A stretch of 41,194 nt of DNA. It comes from an uncultured Oscillospiraceae bacterium (lineage in GTDB: Bacteria > Bacillota > Clostridia > Oscillospirales > Oscillospiraceae). How positions within the stretch are numbered: position 1 is the stretch's first letter; every line of letters begins with the position of its first letter. The stretch is from the NCBI GenBank assembly GCA_910579965.1, contig CAJTWF010000028.1:1-41194 (forward strand), given 5' to 3'. Shown here piece by piece: positions 1-8,311 of the stretch. The translations under genes and the position numbers were made by a program. Under the pieces are notes generated by a model that was not told the DNA's origin, searched no databases, and saw nothing but the letters and a program-made list of their open reading frames with translations.

Positions 1-66
1 GGCGTTCTCCGGGGCCGGGGGCTCCGGGGTGGGAGCGTCCTGGGCAGGAGCACCCTCCGGGCCGGC
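1..66. other. GC-rich leader segment of unclear origin
   Basis: This edge segment does not read as a transmembrane permease in the frame that continues into the OppB-like tail. On the minus strand one frame reads as an Ala/Pro/Glu-rich linker (for example PAPENA- and PEGAPAQD-like pieces). This could be the edge of an unrelated gene brought next to the transporter by rearrangement or by an assembly join. Nothing firm can be called here. Confidence 0.3.
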
Positions 67-114
67 GGCCTGATTGATCCGCGAATTCGTGTAGCAGGAG
101 GGAGAGCGCAGTGA
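67..114 (+). CDS. C-terminal end of an OppB/DppB-type permease (partial)
   Basis: The reading frame starting at base 1 ends in the residues GLIDPRIRV followed by a short tail and a TGA stop at 112-114. The pattern (L/I)DPRIR is the usual C-terminus of the first permease of peptide ABC transporters (OppB/DppB), and that gene normally sits just upstream of oppC. The stop overlaps the GTG start of the next gene, which suggests translational coupling. The 66 bases before this motif translate in the same frame to an Arg/Gly-rich stretch that is not membrane-like. Only the last part is therefore supported as permease, and the join near base 66 looks abnormal. Confidence 0.55.
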   Translation, partial: GLIDPRIRVAGGRAQ

Positions 115-1151
115 ATACAGTGAACGCAGGAGCCAATCAGATTCCCCAGATTGGTCAGGATTCCTTTGAGCTGGTCCATGCGGACCTCAACAAGGCTGCC
201 GCCTCTGCCACTTATGTCCATACCACCTTCTGGCAGGATGTATTTACGCGTCTTTTCAAGAACAAGGGCGCTGTGGCGGGGATGGTGCTGATTGCACTGA
301 TTGTGCTGTTCTCCATCCTGGCGCCAGTCTTTTCCCCGTACTCCTATAAGGAGCAGAACCTGGACAATAACTATCTGCCGCCCAAAATCCCCGTTCTGGA
401 GAATATCGGTATATTCGATGGGAAGGACGCCGATGGTACAGACCAATATGCTGCCCGAGAGCTGGACGAGAATGTGTACTATTTCTTTGGTACGGACTCC
501 TTTGGCCGGGATCTCTGGACGCGGCTGTGGAACGGGACGCGAATCTCCCTTCTGATTGCCATCTTGGCGGTGGCGATTGATCTGGTGGTCGGCATGAGCT
601 ATGGATTAATATCCGGCTATTTTGGTGGGAAGGTGGATTTTGTGATGCAGCGCATTGTGGAAGTCATCAACGGGATTCCGCAGTTGGTTATTATCACGCT
701 GTTCGCGCTGATCCTAGAGCCGGGCATGGTATCAATCATTCTGGCGCTTCTCATCAGCGGATGGATTCCAATGAGCCGCGTCTGCCGGGCGCAGGTGCTC
801 AAGCAGAAGGAGCAGGAGTATGTGCTGGCTGCCCGGACATTGGGTGTGAGCAACCTGAAGATCATTTTCAAAGAGATCGTCCCCAACGTACTGGGCCAAG
901 TGGTTATCATGAGTATGTTCTCTATCCCTAGCGCTATTTTTACAGAATCCTATCTGGCCTTTATCGGCCTGGGGGTCCGTGCGCCTATGGCCTCACTGGG
1001 TTCTCTGGTGAGCACGGGATACAAGTCATTTCTGGTTTATCCGTTTTTGGTCATTATTCCCGTTACGGTGCTTGCTGTGCTGATGGTTAGCTTCAACCTG
1101 TTTGCAGATGGACTGCGGGACGCGTTTGATCCCACTATGAAGGAGATGTAG
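111..1151 (+). CDS. oppC: Peptide/nickel-type ABC transporter permease (OppC/DppC family)
   Basis: This 346-residue inner-membrane permease is the second permease of an oligopeptide/dipeptide-type importer. The N-terminal region (about residues 40-80) has the OppC_N pattern: a basic stretch, then a hydrophobic segment ending in LAPVFSPYSY. A loop with the family signature FFGTDSFGRDLWTRLWNGTR lies near residue 125, followed by about five further membrane segments. The EAA-type loop that contacts the ATPases is seen as AARTLGVSNLKIIFKEIVPN around residue 240. The start is GTG, preceded by AGGAGGG eight bases upstream, and it overlaps the stop of the preceding permease. The genes for both ATPases follow. 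Opp and Dpp types cannot be told apart from this sequence, and no substrate-binding protein gene is inside the window. Confidence 0.93.
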   Translation: MNTVNAGANQIPQIGQDSFELVHADLNKAAASATYVHTTFWQDVFTRLFKNKGAVAGMVLIALIVLFSILAPVFSPYSYKEQNLDNNYLPPKIPVLENIGIFDGKDADGTDQYAARELDENVYYFFGTDSFGRDLWTRLWNGTRISLLIAILAVAIDLVVGMSYGLISGYFGGKVDFVMQRIVEVINGIPQLVIITLFALILEPGMVSIILALLISGWIPMSRVCRAQVLKQKEQEYVLAARTLGVSNLKIIFKEIVPNVLGQVVIMSMFSIPSAIFTESYLAFIGLGVRAPMASLGSLVSTGYKSFLVYPFLVIIPVTVLAVLMVSFNLFADGLRDAFDPTMKEM

Positions 1152-1241
1152 CGCATCCCTATGGATACGGCGGAGGATATCCTGGAGGCGGTGACAGGCC
1201 GGAGGATGAGCCTGCTGGAGAAAAAGGACAAGGAGATTTCT

Positions 1242-2312
1242 ATGGAGCGAGAGGCAATATTGACGATTCGGAACCTGGAGGTGTCCTTCCAGACCATGCA
1301 CGGACGGTTTCGTGCGATCCGCGGACTTGATTTTGATCTGTACCGTGGAGATACTGTGGCGATTGTAGGGGAGAGCGGCAGCGGCAAGTCCGTCACAGCC
1401 AAGTGCATGATGGGCATCCGCAGTACCAATGAGCGGATCGAGAATGGCGAAATTATGTTCACCTATATTGACGGCTCGGGAGAGCGCAGAACGGTGAACA
1501 TAGCGAAAATCAGCGAGAACGAGGTCCGCAGGACCATCTGCGGCAGGCATATTGCCATGGTATTCCAAGATCCGATGACCTCCCTGAATCCAACGGTCAC
1601 TATTGGTAGGCAGATTATGGAGGGCATGATTGACCATAACCGCATTTCGAAGCAGGCGGCAAAGGAGAAAACACTGCACCTGCTGGAGGAGGTGGGGATT
1701 GATGAGCCGCTGAAGCGATTCAAGCAGTACCCACACCAGCTCTCCGGAGGTATGCGGCAGCGTGTGGTTATTGCAATAGCGCTGGCCTGTGAGCCGGATG
1801 TGCTCATCTGTGACGAGCCCACAACGGCGCTGGATGTGACAATCCAGTGGAAAATTTTGGAACTCATTAAGCGGCTGCAGAAGGAGCGGGACTTGACGGT
1901 CATTTACATTACTCACGATCTGGGTGTCGTGGCAAAGGTGGCGGAGCATGTGTGCGTGATGTATGCGGGCCGTATTGTGGAGAAGGGGAGCATTGAGGAT
2001 ATTTATTATGATCCCCGCCATCCATATACATGGGGACTTCTCTCCTCCATGCCGGATCTGTCCACGGACAGCGAACGGCTCTTTGCCATTCCCGGGAACC
2101 CGGTAAATCTGATGGAACAGGTGCATGGAGATCCCTTTGCGCCGCGTAATCCCTTTGCTATGAAGATTGACTTTGAACAGGAGCCTCCGCTATTCCATGT
2201 AAAGGGGAACCACTACTGCGCATCCTGGCTCTGCCACCCCGATGCGCCGAAGCAGGAATTGCCCCCATCTCTGCAAACCAAAATCGACAGAATGTTGAAG
2301 GAGGTGGGCTGA
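1242..2312 (+). CDS. oppD: Peptide ABC transporter ATP-binding protein (OppD/DppD)
   Basis: This is one of the two cytoplasmic ATPases of the importer encoded upstream (356 residues from this start). Visible motifs are Walker A GESGSGKS, signature LSGGMRQR, Walker B LICDEPTTALD and the switch histidine in ITHDLG. The C-terminal extension contains HPYTWGLLSSMP and a short Cys-containing tail, as in the oligopeptide/dipeptide ATPase C-terminal domain. The reading frame can be extended to an ATG at 1161, but that codon has no ribosome site. The ATG at 1242 has AAGGAG seven bases upstream and begins directly before the conserved LTIRNLEVSF strand, so it is preferred. The next gene starts two bases after the stop. 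Confidence 0.93.
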   Translation: MEREAILTIRNLEVSFQTMHGRFRAIRGLDFDLYRGDTVAIVGESGSGKSVTAKCMMGIRSTNERIENGEIMFTYIDGSGERRTVNIAKISENEVRRTICGRHIAMVFQDPMTSLNPTVTIGRQIMEGMIDHNRISKQAAKEKTLHLLEEVGIDEPLKRFKQYPHQLSGGMRQRVVIAIALACEPDVLICDEPTTALDVTIQWKILELIKRLQKERDLTVIYITHDLGVVAKVAEHVCVMYAGRIVEKGSIEDIYYDPRHPYTWGLLSSMPDLSTDSERLFAIPGNPVNLMEQVHGDPFAPRNPFAMKIDFEQEPPLFHVKGNHYCASWLCHPDAPKQELPPSLQTKIDRMLKEVG

Positions 2313-2314
2313 AG

Positions 2315-3259
2315 ATGGGCGAGACCGAACGCTTTGACGATATACTGCTGGAAGTGAAGGGGCTAAAAAAACACTTCCGCATGAACAGGAACTATACCGT
2401 AAAGGCTGTGGATGGGATTTCCTTCTCTATCCAGCGAGGTGAGACCTATGGCCTTGTGGGGGAGAGCGGCAGCGGCAAATCCACCGCAGGACGTTCTATT
2501 ATCCGCTTGTATGACATTACAGACGGATCTATCCGTTTTGACGGACGGGAGATCGGCGGCTCTCTGGACGCCGGGACCACTCGCCATCTGAGGACTAATA
2601 TGCAGATGATTTTCCAGGACCCCATGAGCTGCCTCAATCCCCGCAAAAAGGTGATCGACATTATCGCAATGGGTCTGGATGTTTACCACCTGTACCAAAA
2701 TAAAGCGGAGCGGGAGGAGAAGGTCTACCGGATCATGGAGAAGGTGGGGCTCTCCCGGGAGCATGCCACCCGATATCCCCATCAGTTTTCCGGAGGGCAG
2801 CGCCAGCGTATCGGCATTGCCAGAGCACTGGTTATGCAGCCGGAGTTGGTGATTGCCGATGAGTGCATCAGCGCGCTGGATGTGTCCATCCAGGCGCAGG
2901 TGGTGAACCTGATGCGGGATTTACAGGACGAACTGGGAGTGACCTATCTGTTCATTGCCCACGACCTGTCGCTGGTGAAATATATCAGTGATAAGATCGG
3001 GGTGATGCACTACGGCCATATTGTTGAGTCCGGTACAACAGAGGATATTTTCTGTACGCCGGTCCACCCATATACAAAGTCGCTGCTCTCAGCCGTGCCG
3101 GAGCCCAACCCGCTGGCGGTCCGGAAGAAGGTATCCGTTCACTACGATCCGCGGGAGATGGGGATCGACTATACAAAGGGCGTATATCATGCCCTCAGCG
3201 AGACGCATCAAATTAAATGTACAGACGATGAGCTGGTCAGATGGATGCGGGAGGCATAA
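2315..3259 (+). CDS. oppF: Peptide ABC transporter ATP-binding protein (OppF/DppF)
   Basis: This is the second ATPase of the importer, 314 residues. It has Walker A GESGSGKST, Q-loop MIFQDPMSCLNPR, signature FSGGQRQRIGIARAL, a Walker B region reading VIADECISALD (the usual DEP is DEC here), and IAHDLSLV for the switch. The end keeps the HPYTKSLLSAVPEPNP segment of the oligopeptide-transporter C-terminal domain. It lies two bases after oppD, with AAGGAGG inside the oppD end, so the two are co-translated. OppD and OppF are expected to form the heterodimer that drives the permease pair. Confidence 0.93.
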   Translation: MGETERFDDILLEVKGLKKHFRMNRNYTVKAVDGISFSIQRGETYGLVGESGSGKSTAGRSIIRLYDITDGSIRFDGREIGGSLDAGTTRHLRTNMQMIFQDPMSCLNPRKKVIDIIAMGLDVYHLYQNKAEREEKVYRIMEKVGLSREHATRYPHQFSGGQRQRIGIARALVMQPELVIADECISALDVSIQAQVVNLMRDLQDELGVTYLFIAHDLSLVKYISDKIGVMHYGHIVESGTTEDIFCTPVHPYTKSLLSAVPEPNPLAVRKKVSVHYDPREMGIDYTKGVYHALSETHQIKCTDDELVRWMREA

Positions 3260-3304
3260 TGCCGCGATTTGACAGCAATTATTTAGAATAGAGAGGATAT
3301 GTAT

Positions 3305-4228
3305 ATGGGGAAAAAAGTACAGTCCATGTTCGATCTCTTGAAAGAGGGGCAGCAGTTTTGCCCATGTGTGTGGGACTGCTACTCCGTCAAGGCGGCGCAG
3401 GCGGCAGGATTTCGCTCCGTACTCCTCAGCGGTGCGGCGGTCTCTGCCAGTACGATTGGCGCGCCGGATTTGGGAATTATGACGGTGGACGAGCTCCTAT
3501 GGGTCACGGAGAGAGTGGCCGCCTTTGCCGATGTGCCGGTGCTGGTGGACTTTGACGAGGGATATGGGGACAGCCCGTTACAGGTGTACCACAACGTGGA
3601 GCGATTGGTGCGTGCTGGAGCAAAGGGCTTCACGCTGGACGACGGCATGGGAATCCGCGGCTGGCAGCGGCTGGACTACGCTAAACGACACGGCGGAGGC
3701 CGGGCATACGAGGTGTTTCCAACAGAGCACTGGCTGGCAAAGGTGAAGGCCGCCCTGGCCGCTCTGGAGGGCACAGACTGCCTCTTGATCGCCCGCACAG
3801 AGTGCCGCCCTAACGACGGATTGGAGGAGGCGATCGAGCGATGTGCCAGAGCAGCGGATCTGGGCGCACCAATGACGCTGATTAATCGGATGTATAATAT
3901 TGAGGAGTGCCAGCAGGTGGCGCAGCGGCTTCCGGGCTGGAAAATGTATCCGGATGTGATATCCAATAACGGAGTTCCGGAGGTGGAACTGGAGGATATT
4001 GATAGACTGGGCTTTTCTTTAGTGACCATGCACTATCTGGAGAAGGGAGCTATGTGGGGAATGATGGACTACGGTAAACGCAACTTTGCCAGCCGCAACA
4101 CGATCTACTCTACAGAGCACGATATGGGCGGTATGACGCCTGAGGAGATGACCAGATGCCGGTCCATGGACCCGGATAGCGCTTGGCTGGAGATGGAGCG
4201 GGAGTTCTACCAGGCGGTGCGGAAGTAG
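3305..4228 (+). CDS. Isocitrate lyase/PEP mutase superfamily protein
   Basis: This 307-residue protein has the TIM-barrel pattern of the isocitrate lyase/PEP phosphonomutase superfamily: SGAAVSASTIGAPDLG near the N-terminus, the Mg-binding region VDFDEGYGD, and LLIARTECRPNDGLEEAIER (the family ARTDA...EAIERA motif). The PEP mutase hallmark EDKxxxxxNS is missing; the equivalent region reads LDDGMGIRGWQ. The isocitrate lyase KKCGH loop is also absent. Enzymes of this group cleave or decarboxylate 2-oxo or 2-hydroxy di- and tricarboxylates, and the substrate here is unknown. The start at 3305 has GAGAGG eight bases upstream; an ATG at 3299 lies too close to that site. It follows the transporter genes by about 45 bases and probably shares their transcript. 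Confidence 0.85.
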   Translation: MGKKVQSMFDLLKEGQQFCPCVWDCYSVKAAQAAGFRSVLLSGAAVSASTIGAPDLGIMTVDELLWVTERVAAFADVPVLVDFDEGYGDSPLQVYHNVERLVRAGAKGFTLDDGMGIRGWQRLDYAKRHGGGRAYEVFPTEHWLAKVKAALAALEGTDCLLIARTECRPNDGLEEAIERCARAADLGAPMTLINRMYNIEECQQVAQRLPGWKMYPDVISNNGVPEVELEDIDRLGFSLVTMHYLEKGAMWGMMDYGKRNFASRNTIYSTEHDMGGMTPEEMTRCRSMDPDSAWLEMEREFYQAVRK

Positions 4229-4350
4229 GTGGGGCGCGGGTGTTCCACCCCGATGCCTCCATGTAGCGAAGCGCCGCCGGAGAGAGCCTGCCAGATCCTC
4301 TGGCCACCATTCCAATTCCTGACAGATAATGCAAATCGAGGTGTATTATT

Positions 4351-5451
4351 ATGATTGAAACGGTTGCGAGACAGTGTGTACTGGTCCGCAAAGACTATAT
4401 TCCCGGCAAGCCCATAGAAGAGGTGCAGCAAGAGCTGGGAATCACGGATATCGTGAAGATGGCCTCCAACGAAAATCCCCTGGGGACCTCTCCCAAGGCC
4501 ATTGAGGCCATGGTGGAGGAGCTCCGTACCAGCGCATTCCGGTATCCGGTCAGTCTGTGCACAGCCATGGGGGAGAAGCTTGCCAATCATCTGGGGGTTT
4601 GTCCATCCCAGCTGTACATAGACAATGGCGGCGATGCGGTAATTACCATGTTTGGACTCACTTTTATTGATCCAGGCGATGAGGTCGTAACCGCGGCGCT
4701 GACATTTCCCGCCTACGAAAATATCACGACAAAAATGGGTGGGAAGCTGATTAAGATTCCCATGACAGGGGATGGCAGTTATGATCTGGACGGGATCCAG
4801 GCCGCCGTCAGTCCCAGGACAAAGGTGGTATTTATCTGTAACCCCAACAATCCCACCGGACGCATTCTCCCAAAAGACAGGCTGATGACGTTCCTGGAGA
4901 AGCTGCCCGCCCATGTACTGATATTTATGGACGAGGCGTACTACGAGTTTGCGGACGATCCAGAATATCTGCAAACGATCCCCCTGCTTGAGCGATTCCC
5001 CAACCTGGTTATTATGCGCACCTTCTCCAAGGTGATGGGGATGGCCGGGGTGCGCTGCGGGTACTGCGTCGCTAACGAGGAGGTCATCCGGGTGATGATG
5101 AAGGCCAGAGAGCCATTCCCGGTCAACCGTATGGCCCAGGTGGGCGTTATGGCCGCGCTGGACGATCAGGAATTTATTGCAAAAACGCTGCAAAACAATG
5201 CAGAGGGCCGGGAAATGTTCTATGGAGCGCTGTCGGAGATGGGGCTGGATTACTATCCCACGCAGACAAATTTCATCTGCATTGATCTGAAACAGGATGC
5301 CGAGGCCGTGTTCCAGGCGATGCTGCGGGAAGGCGTCATCATTCGGCCCCTCACCTCCCAGGGTGCGCCCCAGTCGATACGCATTACGATCGGTCTCCCG
5401 GAGGAGAACCGCAGGGCAGTCCAGGCGCTGAAAAAGGTCCTGGGCCGCTGA
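4351..5451 (+). CDS. HisC-type pyridoxal-phosphate aminotransferase
   Basis: This is a fold-type I aminotransferase of the histidinol-phosphate aminotransferase family, 366 residues. Landmarks are SNENPLGTSPKA, YIDNGGDAVITM (the HisC GNGSDE position), CNPNNPTG, MDEAYYEFADD, and FSKVMGMAGVRCGY with the PLP lysine. The C-terminal half ends with the substrate-carboxylate Arg region SIRITIG. HisC homologues serve histidine synthesis but also many other pathways, and no histidine genes are nearby. It lies between a lyase-family gene and an acetoacetate-decarboxylase-family gene behind a peptide-type transporter. A role in making or breaking down an amino-acid-like compound is therefore more likely than histidine synthesis. 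GAGGTG precedes the ATG by eight bases. Confidence 0.85.
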   Translation: MIETVARQCVLVRKDYIPGKPIEEVQQELGITDIVKMASNENPLGTSPKAIEAMVEELRTSAFRYPVSLCTAMGEKLANHLGVCPSQLYIDNGGDAVITMFGLTFIDPGDEVVTAALTFPAYENITTKMGGKLIKIPMTGDGSYDLDGIQAAVSPRTKVVFICNPNNPTGRILPKDRLMTFLEKLPAHVLIFMDEAYYEFADDPEYLQTIPLLERFPNLVIMRTFSKVMGMAGVRCGYCVANEEVIRVMMKAREPFPVNRMAQVGVMAALDDQEFIAKTLQNNAEGREMFYGALSEMGLDYYPTQTNFICIDLKQDAEAVFQAMLREGVIIRPLTSQGAPQSIRITIGLPEENRRAVQALKKVLGR

Positions 5452-5498
5452 GATGACGTTATCAAAATATTTAGATATCATAAGAAAGGATGACAAAA

Positions 5499-6320
5499 AT
5501 GGCAAAAATCAGTGAACTGAAGGGGTTCTGCTACCCCCTGTCTCCGGAGGGAAAGTGCTCTCTGCTGGGGAATCCCCCATGGCATTACGGAACGGAGTAC
5601 CTGAATATCGCCTATCGGGTGGATCCGGATGCGGTGGCCAAGTGGTTGCCGGAACCGGTGGAGCTCGGCGATCACCCGGACGTGGCCTATGTGGCCTTCA
5701 GCAAGTGGTGGTCCGTGTGGGAGGACGGCAAGGACATGGCCTGGACGGATCCGGAGCGAACCCAGTACAAGGAGGCCGCCATCTGGGTGGGATGCTCCTA
5801 TAAGGGGGAGCAGGCCCAGATGTGCCTGCCCATCTGGGTGGACAATGATTTCACCATGGCGCGCGGCTGGGCCATGGGCTTCCCCAAGAAGCTGGGGCAG
5901 GTGAGCATTACGGATCTGAACCCCTACAATCCCGGTATGCCGGCTATGGGACCGGGGGCAAAGCTGACGGGCGTGGTGGCCTCCCATGGAGAGAGACTGA
6001 TAAAGGGCACGCTGACAATTGAGCGGCAGATCGCGCCCACGGAGCTGCCCGCGCCCATGGGACGGCCCCTGATCCATCTGCGTCATTTCCCCAGTATTGT
6101 CCCGGGTGCGAAGCCGTCCGTATGTGAGCTGGTGAAGCTGGGCGCTGCCAACAAGCAGGCGGATCCTGTGGCGTGGGCGGGCAGCGGAGAACTGACCTTC
6201 TTCCCCTCTCAACTGGAGGAGCACATGCCGCTGGCCCCCAAGGAGGTCCTGGGCGCCTACTGGTTCCGCAATGGCTACACCTTCGATGGCGCGGAGATCC
6301 TCCACGACTACAATAAATAA
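5499..6320 (+). CDS. Acetoacetate decarboxylase (ADC) family protein
   Basis: This 273-residue protein belongs to the acetoacetate decarboxylase family. The key stretch is ARGWAMGFPKKLGQ, in which the paired lysines match the Schiff-base Lys and its neighbour in ADC. Family members include true acetoacetate decarboxylases and ADC-like enzymes that do aldol or dehydration chemistry on other oxo acids, so the reaction is open. The ATG at 5499 is preferred because AAAGGA lies eight bases upstream; the in-frame ATG at 5490 overlaps that site. It is the last gene of the left plus-strand cluster and is followed by a very strong hairpin. Confidence 0.85.
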   Translation: MAKISELKGFCYPLSPEGKCSLLGNPPWHYGTEYLNIAYRVDPDAVAKWLPEPVELGDHPDVAYVAFSKWWSVWEDGKDMAWTDPERTQYKEAAIWVGCSYKGEQAQMCLPIWVDNDFTMARGWAMGFPKKLGQVSITDLNPYNPGMPAMGPGAKLTGVVASHGERLIKGTLTIERQIAPTELPAPMGRPLIHLRHFPSIVPGAKPSVCELVKLGAANKQADPVAWAGSGELTFFPSQLEEHMPLAPKEVLGAYWFRNGYTFDGAEILHDYNK

Positions 6321-6334
6321 CCACGTAAATAATA

Positions 6335-6372
6335 CAGGAGGAGCCCGGCCGTGCATGGCCGGGCTCCTCCTG
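6335..6372 (+). terminator. 16-bp perfect hairpin after the ADC-family gene
   Basis: A perfect 16-bp inverted repeat (6335-6350 and 6357-6372) encloses the six-base loop GTGCAT. It begins 14 bases after the stop of the ADC-family gene. There is no clear T run on the plus side. On the minus side it is followed by a T-rich TATTATTTA, so it may work in both directions between these convergent genes. Confidence 0.65.
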
Positions 6373-6394
6373 ATATAAAGACTGTACCGAAAAC

Positions 6395-6427
6395 GCCGGA
6401 TAGCGAAACCGTTTTCCGCTATCCGGC
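6395..6427 (-). terminator. Terminator of the minus-strand dehydrogenase operon
   Basis: An 11-bp perfect stem (6395-6405 and 6417-6427) lies just beyond the stop of the minus-strand zinc dehydrogenase. Read on the minus strand the stem is followed by GTTTTC. It fits a Rho-independent terminator for the operon transcribed from 10112 down to 6450. Confidence 0.65.
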
Positions 6428-6449
6428 AGCAGGTTAAAAGGGGAGACGC

Positions 6450-7475
6450 TCAGTTATCAAAGCAGATGATAATCTTGCAGACATTCTCCGGATGCTCCTT
6501 GATCTCGCAGATCGCCTTCTCCACGTCCCGATAGGAGATACGGTGGGTACACAGCTTCTGCGGTGTGAACGCGCCATTTTTGAAGCACTCCAGCACCTCC
6601 GGAAAGCGGCTGTTGCTCAGGCGGGAACCGATCACATCCAGTTCCTTCTTGGTGATCGACACCTGGGCGACCTCGGAGGGCTTGTTAATCAGTCCCAGCG
6701 TAACCACCCGTCCGGCGGGACAGGCCATGTCCAGAGCCAGGGGGAAGGACCATGTGCTGCAAATGGTGTCGATGACAACGGTGAAGCCCTGTCCATCCTG
6801 GGTTGTTGCCAGAGCCTGATCCAGATAGCCATCCGTGCCCGCGTTGAAAACCTCGTCCGCCCCCATATCCTTGGCGCGCTCCAGCCGGCTGTCCACCAGG
6901 TCGGTCATCGTTACCTTGGCGCCCCGGTACTTTGCGGCCTGCATGATGCATAGACCGATGGGGCCGCTGCCCATAATCAGAACATGATCTTCCTTGGATA
7001 CACGGCCCCGGTGGTTGACCTGAACACCAATGGAATAGGGCTCCACCAGACACAGATATTCCTTGGGGAAGTCCGGCATCTCCAGGGGATAGCAGTACTG
7101 CTCCTCTGCCGCAACGTACTCCGCAAAACCGCCATCTCTGTGGACGCCGGTGACCTCCAGGGTGGAGCAGACGTTATGACGGCCATGGGTGCAGGCGTAG
7201 CAGTGTCCGCAGGCGCGCACCGGATCAACAGAGACAAGGTCGCCTGCCTTGAGAGATTTCACAGCGCTCCCGACTTCCACGACCTCGCCGCCATACTCGT
7301 GGCCAATGAGGCGCGGATAGGTGACAAGAGAATTGGTGCCGTAATATATACCAACATCGGAGCCGCAGATGCCTGCGCTGATGATCCGGATCAGGACCTC
7401 CTTCTCGCCGATGCTGGGCCGCTCTACTTCCGCAATCCGTATATGCAGGGGCTCGTCTACAAATATTGCCTTCAT
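6450..7475 (-). CDS. Zinc-dependent medium-chain dehydrogenase (MDR family)
   Basis: This 341-residue alcohol/polyol dehydrogenase of the MDR superfamily has catalytic zinc ligands Cys37 (ICGSD), His59-Glu60 (GHEYGG) and probably Glu145. The structural-zinc cysteines are at 89, 92, 95 and 103 (CGHCYACTHGRHNVC). The Rossmann motif is GSGPIG near residue 170. The overall pattern resembles the sorbitol/L-threonine/L-galactonate-L-gulonate dehydrogenase branch (RspB-like). It is the last gene of a four-gene minus operon of sugar-acid-type enzymes, 18 bases after the isomerase gene. It likely oxidises or reduces a secondary alcohol of a sugar acid or polyol with NAD(P); the exact substrate cannot be read from the sequence. 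Confidence 0.88.
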   Translation of the reverse strand: MKAIFVDEPLHIRIAEVERPSIGEKEVLIRIISAGICGSDVGIYYGTNSLVTYPRLIGHEYGGEVVEVGSAVKSLKAGDLVSVDPVRACGHCYACTHGRHNVCSTLEVTGVHRDGGFAEYVAAEEQYCYPLEMPDFPKEYLCLVEPYSIGVQVNHRGRVSKEDHVLIMGSGPIGLCIMQAAKYRGAKVTMTDLVDSRLERAKDMGADEVFNAGTDGYLDQALATTQDGQGFTVVIDTICSTWSFPLALDMACPAGRVVTLGLINKPSEVAQVSITKKELDVIGSRLSNSRFPEVLECFKNGAFTPQKLCTHRISYRDVEKAICEIKEHPENVCKIIICFDN

Positions 7476-7493
7476 AATGATATATCCTCTCTT

Positions 7494-8306
7494 TTATTTG
7501 CCACCGAGAGACGCGCTCTCCTGGGCTTCGGCGATCAGCCGGTTCAGGATCTCTCTGCTGCGGGGAAGCTCTTCGGGCAATTCTCCCACAAAGGACTCCA
7601 TGTTGATCTCCCCGCTGTATCCAGCCCGGTGGAGCGCCTGTATGTAGGGCCGGTACGCCTCCAGAAACGCCTCCCGGAGATAGATCCGCCTGCCGTTCTG
7701 ATCCTGCGCGATGTGAACCACTCGGATGAGTTCCGCCACTGACAGCACATAGGCGGGATCCTCGCCCATCATGTGGGCGTGATAGATATCGTAGACCAGC
7801 CCCAGATTGGGGAGTCCCAAAGCCCGCACCATCTCCGCCGCCTCGTGGGTGTAGACAACAAGGTTACACTCCAGAGAACACACGGCCTCCAGTAGAATGG
7901 TCAGCCCGTACTCGCCGCCCAGCCGGCACAGAAGCGCCAAGGCGTTTTTCAGCTCCTCGGATGCGCGTACAGGGTCCTCTCCTGGCCGCGTACTCCGGGA
8001 GACGGGCCCTCCGATCCCCACATAGGATACACCAAGCTCTGCGGCGCGGGCAAAAAGGCGCCGGGCATAGTCCTCCAGCCTCTGGGCGCTGAAGTCCGCG
8101 CCAGTCAGGCGGAGATCCGGAGGACAGAAGCTGTTGACGCTGTGGAGCTCCAGCGGACCGTGCTTCAGGGTCTCCCGTGTCTTTTGAAATGCTGCGTCAT
8201 CCATGCCTGCCAGATCCACGCCGGGCAGAGCAATGGACTGATATCCTGCGGCGGCCACCTCTCCATAGTGGGCCATACCGATACAGCAGCCAACCTTCAT
8301 CGCCAT
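7494..8306 (-). CDS. Sugar phosphate isomerase/epimerase family TIM barrel
   Basis: This 270-residue protein is of the xylose isomerase-like TIM-barrel (AP endonuclease 2) family. Features include SIALPGVDLAG, YVGIGGPVS, LLEAVCSLECNLV (the metal Glu on a strand), LVYDIYHAHMMGEDP (Asp and His ligands), VVHIAQDQNGRR and NMESF (final metal Glu). The order E...D-H...H...E matches the metal site of hydroxypyruvate isomerase/tagatose epimerase-like proteins. The reading frame can be extended upstream to 8552, but that part overlaps the neighbouring SDR gene and is not protein-like. The ATG at 8306 lies five bases after that gene's stop; an ATG at 8300 is an alternative. No clear ribosome site is seen, so coupled translation is likely. 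Confidence 0.85.
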   Translation of the reverse strand: MAMKVGCCIGMAHYGEVAAAGYQSIALPGVDLAGMDDAAFQKTRETLKHGPLELHSVNSFCPPDLRLTGADFSAQRLEDYARRLFARAAELGVSYVGIGGPVSRSTRPGEDPVRASEELKNALALLCRLGGEYGLTILLEAVCSLECNLVVYTHEAAEMVRALGLPNLGLVYDIYHAHMMGEDPAYVLSVAELIRVVHIAQDQNGRRIYLREAFLEAYRPYIQALHRAGYSGEINMESFVGELPEELPRSREILNRLIAEAQESASLGGK

Positions 8307-8311
8307 CGCAC

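Noticed and set aside
3305..4228. PEP mutase and a phosphonate synthesis cluster
   Set aside because: The EDKxxxxxNS motif of PEP mutase is missing and there is no phosphonopyruvate decarboxylase next to it.
4351..5451. Histidine biosynthesis gene hisC
   Set aside because: No other his gene is nearby and the neighbours are a transporter, a lyase-family gene and an ADC-family gene, so only the family is called.
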